Shown in pieces: positions 5,203-7,263 of a stretch of DNA of 7,263 bases. Positions within the stretch are counted from its first letter, which is position 1. Every line of letters starts with the position of its first letter. Below the pieces are notes generated by a model that saw nothing but the letters and a program-made list of their open reading frames with translations, ran no database searches and was not told where the DNA came from. The DNA lies in assembly GCA_017633865.1 (NCBI GenBank), contig JAGBOM010000021.1, forward strand, positions 1 to 7,263, read 5' to 3'. The stretch comes from Opitutales bacterium (GTDB lineage Bacteria; Verrucomicrobiota; Verrucomicrobiia; Opitutales; Intestinicryptomonadaceae). A program made the translations under genes and the position numbers.

Positions 5203-6003
5203 TTAACGCATTTTATTTAAACGCTTCTTCGCGCCCTCATGCCCCTGCTCCGCGGCCTTGCTAAACCATTTTTTCGCCTCCTGCGGATTTTTCTCAACCC
5301 CATTGCCCTCCGCATAACAAATGCCCAATACATATTGAGCCTCCGCATTCCCATGGGCCGCCGCCAAGCGATACCACTTTACAGCCTCGCTATAATTTTG
5401 CGGCACCCCCAAACCTGCTATGTAGCACAAGCCCAAATCGGATTGCGCCCACGCGTCGCCCTGCTTCGCCGACAAGATGTACCACTTTACTGCCTCTTTA
5501 TAATCTTGCGGAACACCTTTGCCCTCGAAGTAGCACCATCCCAAATTAAATTGCGCCGCCGCATGCCCCTGCTCTGCCGCCAAGCGATACCATTTTACAG
5601 CCTCGTTATAATCTTGAGGCACGCCCCAACCCGATCTGTAAATCCTTCCCAACATGTTTTGAGCATCGGCGTCGCCCTGCTCCGCGGCTTGGCGAAAGAG
5701 CTCCGCCGCCTTCTCAACATCTCCGCTTTTAAAATATGCGCGGGCGGTTTTTACAAGATTTTGGCTGTCGACTTTCCCGGCGGATTTAGACGCCGCAGGG
5801 GATTCCTTGCCTCCCAACGCCCCGGCAATTCCCGACGCCGCAAAAGACGCTTCGCCAAAAAACCCCGCACAAACGACACATCCGATAACCAGCCTTGCCG
5901 CCTTAAAAATTTTTCCGCTTCCAAAACGTAAAATCTTTGCCCCCCGCTTGCCGCAAAATTTTGCGCCTTCGCGCAGCTCGTTCCCGCATTTTTTACAGTT
6001 CAC
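5203..6003 (-). CDS. Zinc-ribbon, membrane-anchored Sel1-repeat protein
   Basis: The product has 266 residues. Residues 1-24 resemble the short zinc ribbon found at the head of many bacterial membrane proteins (C3-x2-C6-x10-C17-x2), but the fourth ligand is Arg20 (CGG codon) instead of Cys. A basic stretch leads into a membrane segment at about 36-56. A low-complexity linker follows, then 36-residue Sel1 repeats: about 99-134, 135-170, 171-206 and 207-242, with a partial fifth to the end. The core pattern is AVKWYRLAAEQG..AQ..LG..Y..G.GVPQDY. Sel1 arrays form alpha-solenoids for protein-protein contacts, so an envelope adaptor role is likely; the partner is unknown. The start is GTG: no ATG is in frame above, and an in-frame TAA lies 12 codons upstream. 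The Shine-Dalgarno is weak (AAAGAAAGAA). No clear terminator follows. Confidence 0.9.
   Translation of the reverse strand: MNCKKCGNELREGAKFCGKRGAKILRFGSGKIFKAARLVIGCVVCAGFFGEASFAASGIAGALGGKESPAASKSAGKVDSQNLVKTARAYFKSGDVEKAAELFRQAAEQGDADAQNMLGRIYRSGWGVPQDYNEAVKWYRLAAEQGHAAAQFNLGWCYFEGKGVPQDYKEAVKWYILSAKQGDAWAQSDLGLCYIAGLGVPQNYSEAVKWYRLAAAHGNAEAQYVLGICYAEGNGVEKNPQEAKKWFSKAAEQGHEGAKKRLNKMR
5366..5695. repeat. 108-bp-period DNA repeats encoding Sel1 units
   Basis: Near-identical blocks recur every 108 bp. The stretch ending in the complement of AVKWY (TACCACTTTAC or TACCATTTTACAG) occurs near 5371, 5479 and 5587, each followed by a similar TATAATCTTG-type segment. This equals one 36-residue Sel1 unit per period and implies expansion by duplication. 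The TATAAT-like words here are coding, not promoters. Confidence 0.8.
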
Positions 6004-6269
6004 AACGATTCTTTCTTTTATAGCATCATTAAATTAACAGGCAATCATTTTATAGCCTGTTGTTAGGTTAAAAACTAATCATATAAACATCAAGCCAAAA
6101 ATCCGCATCCTCAATTCTTCTGTTCTTTTATTCGGGCGGATAAAAAAATCTTCCGCGGCGCGTCCACCCAAAACACAAAAGCCGAAGCGTAAAACCCAAG
6201 CGCTAAAAAACGCCGCAAAATTTTAAGTTTTACAAGCGGCGAATTTGTGCGAATATCGGGTTGGACATT
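6004..6269. other. Divergent intergenic region
   Basis: This gap should hold the promoters of both the Sel1-repeat gene (minus) and the phosphodiesterase gene (plus). On the plus side the best pair is TTTACA (6229-6234), 17 bp, AATATC (6252-6257), which is weak and would leave a very short leader. A CGCCGC/GCGGCG inverted repeat (6211-6216 with 6236-6241) overlaps that -35. No small gene is apparent. Confidence 0.4.
6036..6077 (-). promoter_or_regulatory. Candidate promoter with flanking inverted repeat, Sel1-protein gene
   Basis: On the minus strand, TATAAA (6049-6054) lies 46 bp before the GTG start. A weak -35 (TAGTTT, 6072-6077) is 17 bp further upstream. A perfect 7-bp inverted repeat AACAGGC-N12-GCCTGTT (6036-6042 and 6055-6061) brackets the -10 box, as a repressor operator would. 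Alternatively it is a small leader hairpin or chance. Confidence 0.35.
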
Positions 6270-7169
6270 ATGAAAATACTTGCGCTTTTTTCATTCTTTT
6301 TGCTCTCGCTTTCAACCCGACTCGCCGCTGTGGAATTCAACATCGCCTCATTCAACATCAGAAACGCGCCGAACGAAAACGCGAACGCGTGGCCGCTGCG
6401 CAAGGCGAACGCAAAGGCTATAATCGACCATTACGACTTCGACATTTGCGGCCTTCAGGAGGCCTACTTCCACCAGGTTAAATTTCTGGCGGGCGACAAT
6501 TTGAGCTTTACGGGCGTCGGCCGAGACGACGGCAAAACCGCCGGCGAACACGCCGCAATCCTCTTCAACCCCAAAAAATTCCAACTGCTTGACAGCGGCA
6601 CGTTTTGGTTTTCAGACACGCCCGAAAAAGCCTCAATCGGCTGGGGCGCGTCGTACAGGCGCATTTGCTCGTGGGCGAAATTTAAAAGCGTGCCCGACAA
6701 AAAAATCTTCTTCGTCTTCAACTGCCATTTGGACCACCAAAGCCGGGAGTCGCAGGAAAAATCCGTCGCGCTCCTGCTCAAAAAGCTGGAGTCCGTCGCG
6801 GGCGGCGCGCCCTGCATTTTGACGGGCGACTTCAACCTGCCGGTTTCCTCCGCAATCCTTAAGCCCCTCGCGGAAAATAAAAATTTTAAAGACGTTGTGC
6901 TGTCGCCCGAACTCTACGGGCCAAACTTCTCATACCACGCCTATATGCTTGCCGATAAAGAGGTTAACGCCCACGCAAAAACCTCCGAACATATCGACCA
7001 TATCTTCGTCCCCAAAAATATGAAAATCCTGAAGGCGCGCGTCATTACCGATTGCGTCTCCGCCCTGCCCGACGATATGAAAAACCCCTGCGACAACGTA
7101 AACGAACGCGCAGGCCGCGTCGGCTTCGCCTCCGACCACTTCCCAATCCTCGCCCGCGTCCGTTTTTAG
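6270..7169 (+). CDS. Secreted endonuclease/exonuclease/phosphatase family protein
   Basis: The product has 299 residues from ATG 6270. Residues 1-20 form a signal peptide (MKILALFSFFLLSLSTRLAA). The fold is the DNase I-like metal-dependent phosphodiesterase, with every hallmark present: SFNIR with Asn29, GLQE with Glu64, YRRICSWAKF (129-138), NCHLDHQS with His153 and Asp155, TGDFNLP with Asp187 and Asn189, HIDHIF with His241 and Asp243, and SDHFPI with Asp289 and His290. It should hydrolyse phosphodiester or phosphomonoester bonds outside the cytoplasm; nucleic acid, lipid or sugar phosphate cannot be told apart from sequence. A TTG at 6261 would add three residues, but the ATG gives a normal signal peptide and has GGGTTGG about 6 nt upstream. 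It is the only plus-strand gene, divergent from the Sel1-repeat gene across a 266-bp gap. Length is typical and the gene is intact. Confidence 0.93.
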   Translation: MKILALFSFFLLSLSTRLAAVEFNIASFNIRNAPNENANAWPLRKANAKAIIDHYDFDICGLQEAYFHQVKFLAGDNLSFTGVGRDDGKTAGEHAAILFNPKKFQLLDSGTFWFSDTPEKASIGWGASYRRICSWAKFKSVPDKKIFFVFNCHLDHQSRESQEKSVALLLKKLESVAGGAPCILTGDFNLPVSSAILKPLAENKNFKDVVLSPELYGPNFSYHAYMLADKEVNAHAKTSEHIDHIFVPKNMKILKARVITDCVSALPDDMKNPCDNVNERAGRVGFASDHFPILARVRF

Positions 7170-7263
7170 CAGGGCGCGCGGTTAAAAATAGGCCAACCCT
7201 TACAAAGCAAAATCATTACGATTCTTGAACATTAAACCGCTAAAAACCGACAACAGATTTCAC

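Noticed and set aside
5366..5695. Repeats as a CRISPR array
   Set aside because: The 108-bp period equals one Sel1 unit in frame; there are no short identical repeats with unique spacers.
5239..5931. 230-codon plus-strand open frame
   Set aside because: It lies wholly antisense to the Sel1-repeat gene. Its repetitive sequence is the antisense reading of the 108-bp repeats, with no domain of its own.
7170..7263. Terminator after the phosphodiesterase gene
   Set aside because: Only a distant GCGGTT/AACCGC pairing with a very long loop is present, and no T tract. Nothing else is supportable in this tail.

Overview
The window reads as a piece of a Gram-negative bacterial chromosome. Several products carry export signals: two twin-arginine-like motifs, one lipobox and two Sec-type leaders. 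Genes are spaced by AT-rich gaps. Codon use and the mixture of families (NapH/NapG-like ferredoxin beside DUF362, TRL-like lipoprotein, zinc-ribbon/Sel1 protein) would fit a Verrucomicrobia/Lentisphaerae-like or Bacteroidetes-like organism. That placement is a weak impression; nothing here fixes the taxon. I see no mobile-element gene, tRNA, rRNA, CRISPR array or phage gene.

Layout: all genes except the last lie on the minus strand. Reading in the direction of transcription from the right: (a) a GTG-started zinc-ribbon/TM/Sel1-repeat protein (6003-5203); (b) a tightly linked pair of unrecognised envelope proteins (4980-4129 and 4126-3287, 2 bp apart), one with a glycine-rich membrane stretch and coiled coil, the other with a signal peptide, a helical-repeat-like ectodomain and a C-terminal membrane anchor; (c) a small TRL-like lipoprotein (3144-2830) followed by a strong hairpin terminator; (d) an AT-rich, repeat-bearing gap; (e) a Tat-signalled DUF362 protein (2392-1457) followed by a membrane polyferredoxin that runs off the left edge (1347-1). 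The only plus-strand gene is a secreted endonuclease/exonuclease/phosphatase-family protein (6270-7169), divergent from the Sel1 gene.

The polyferredoxin is absent from a simple start-to-stop ORF scan because it has no stop in the window. It is open for 449 codons and looks like a fusion of NapH-type (membrane) and NapG/MauM-type (extracytoplasmic ferredoxin) proteins, with a twin-arginine motif preserved inside the joint. With the DUF362 protein it forms a probable redox unit of unknown substrate. A perfect 13-bp terminator-like hairpin separates the two genes, so the second may be expressed by read-through.

The best candidates for something undescribed are the two-gene envelope module at 3287-4980 and the DUF362/NapHG-fusion pair. 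Nearly all genes have an envelope or export signature, but I see no evidence that the separate transcription units form one pathway.
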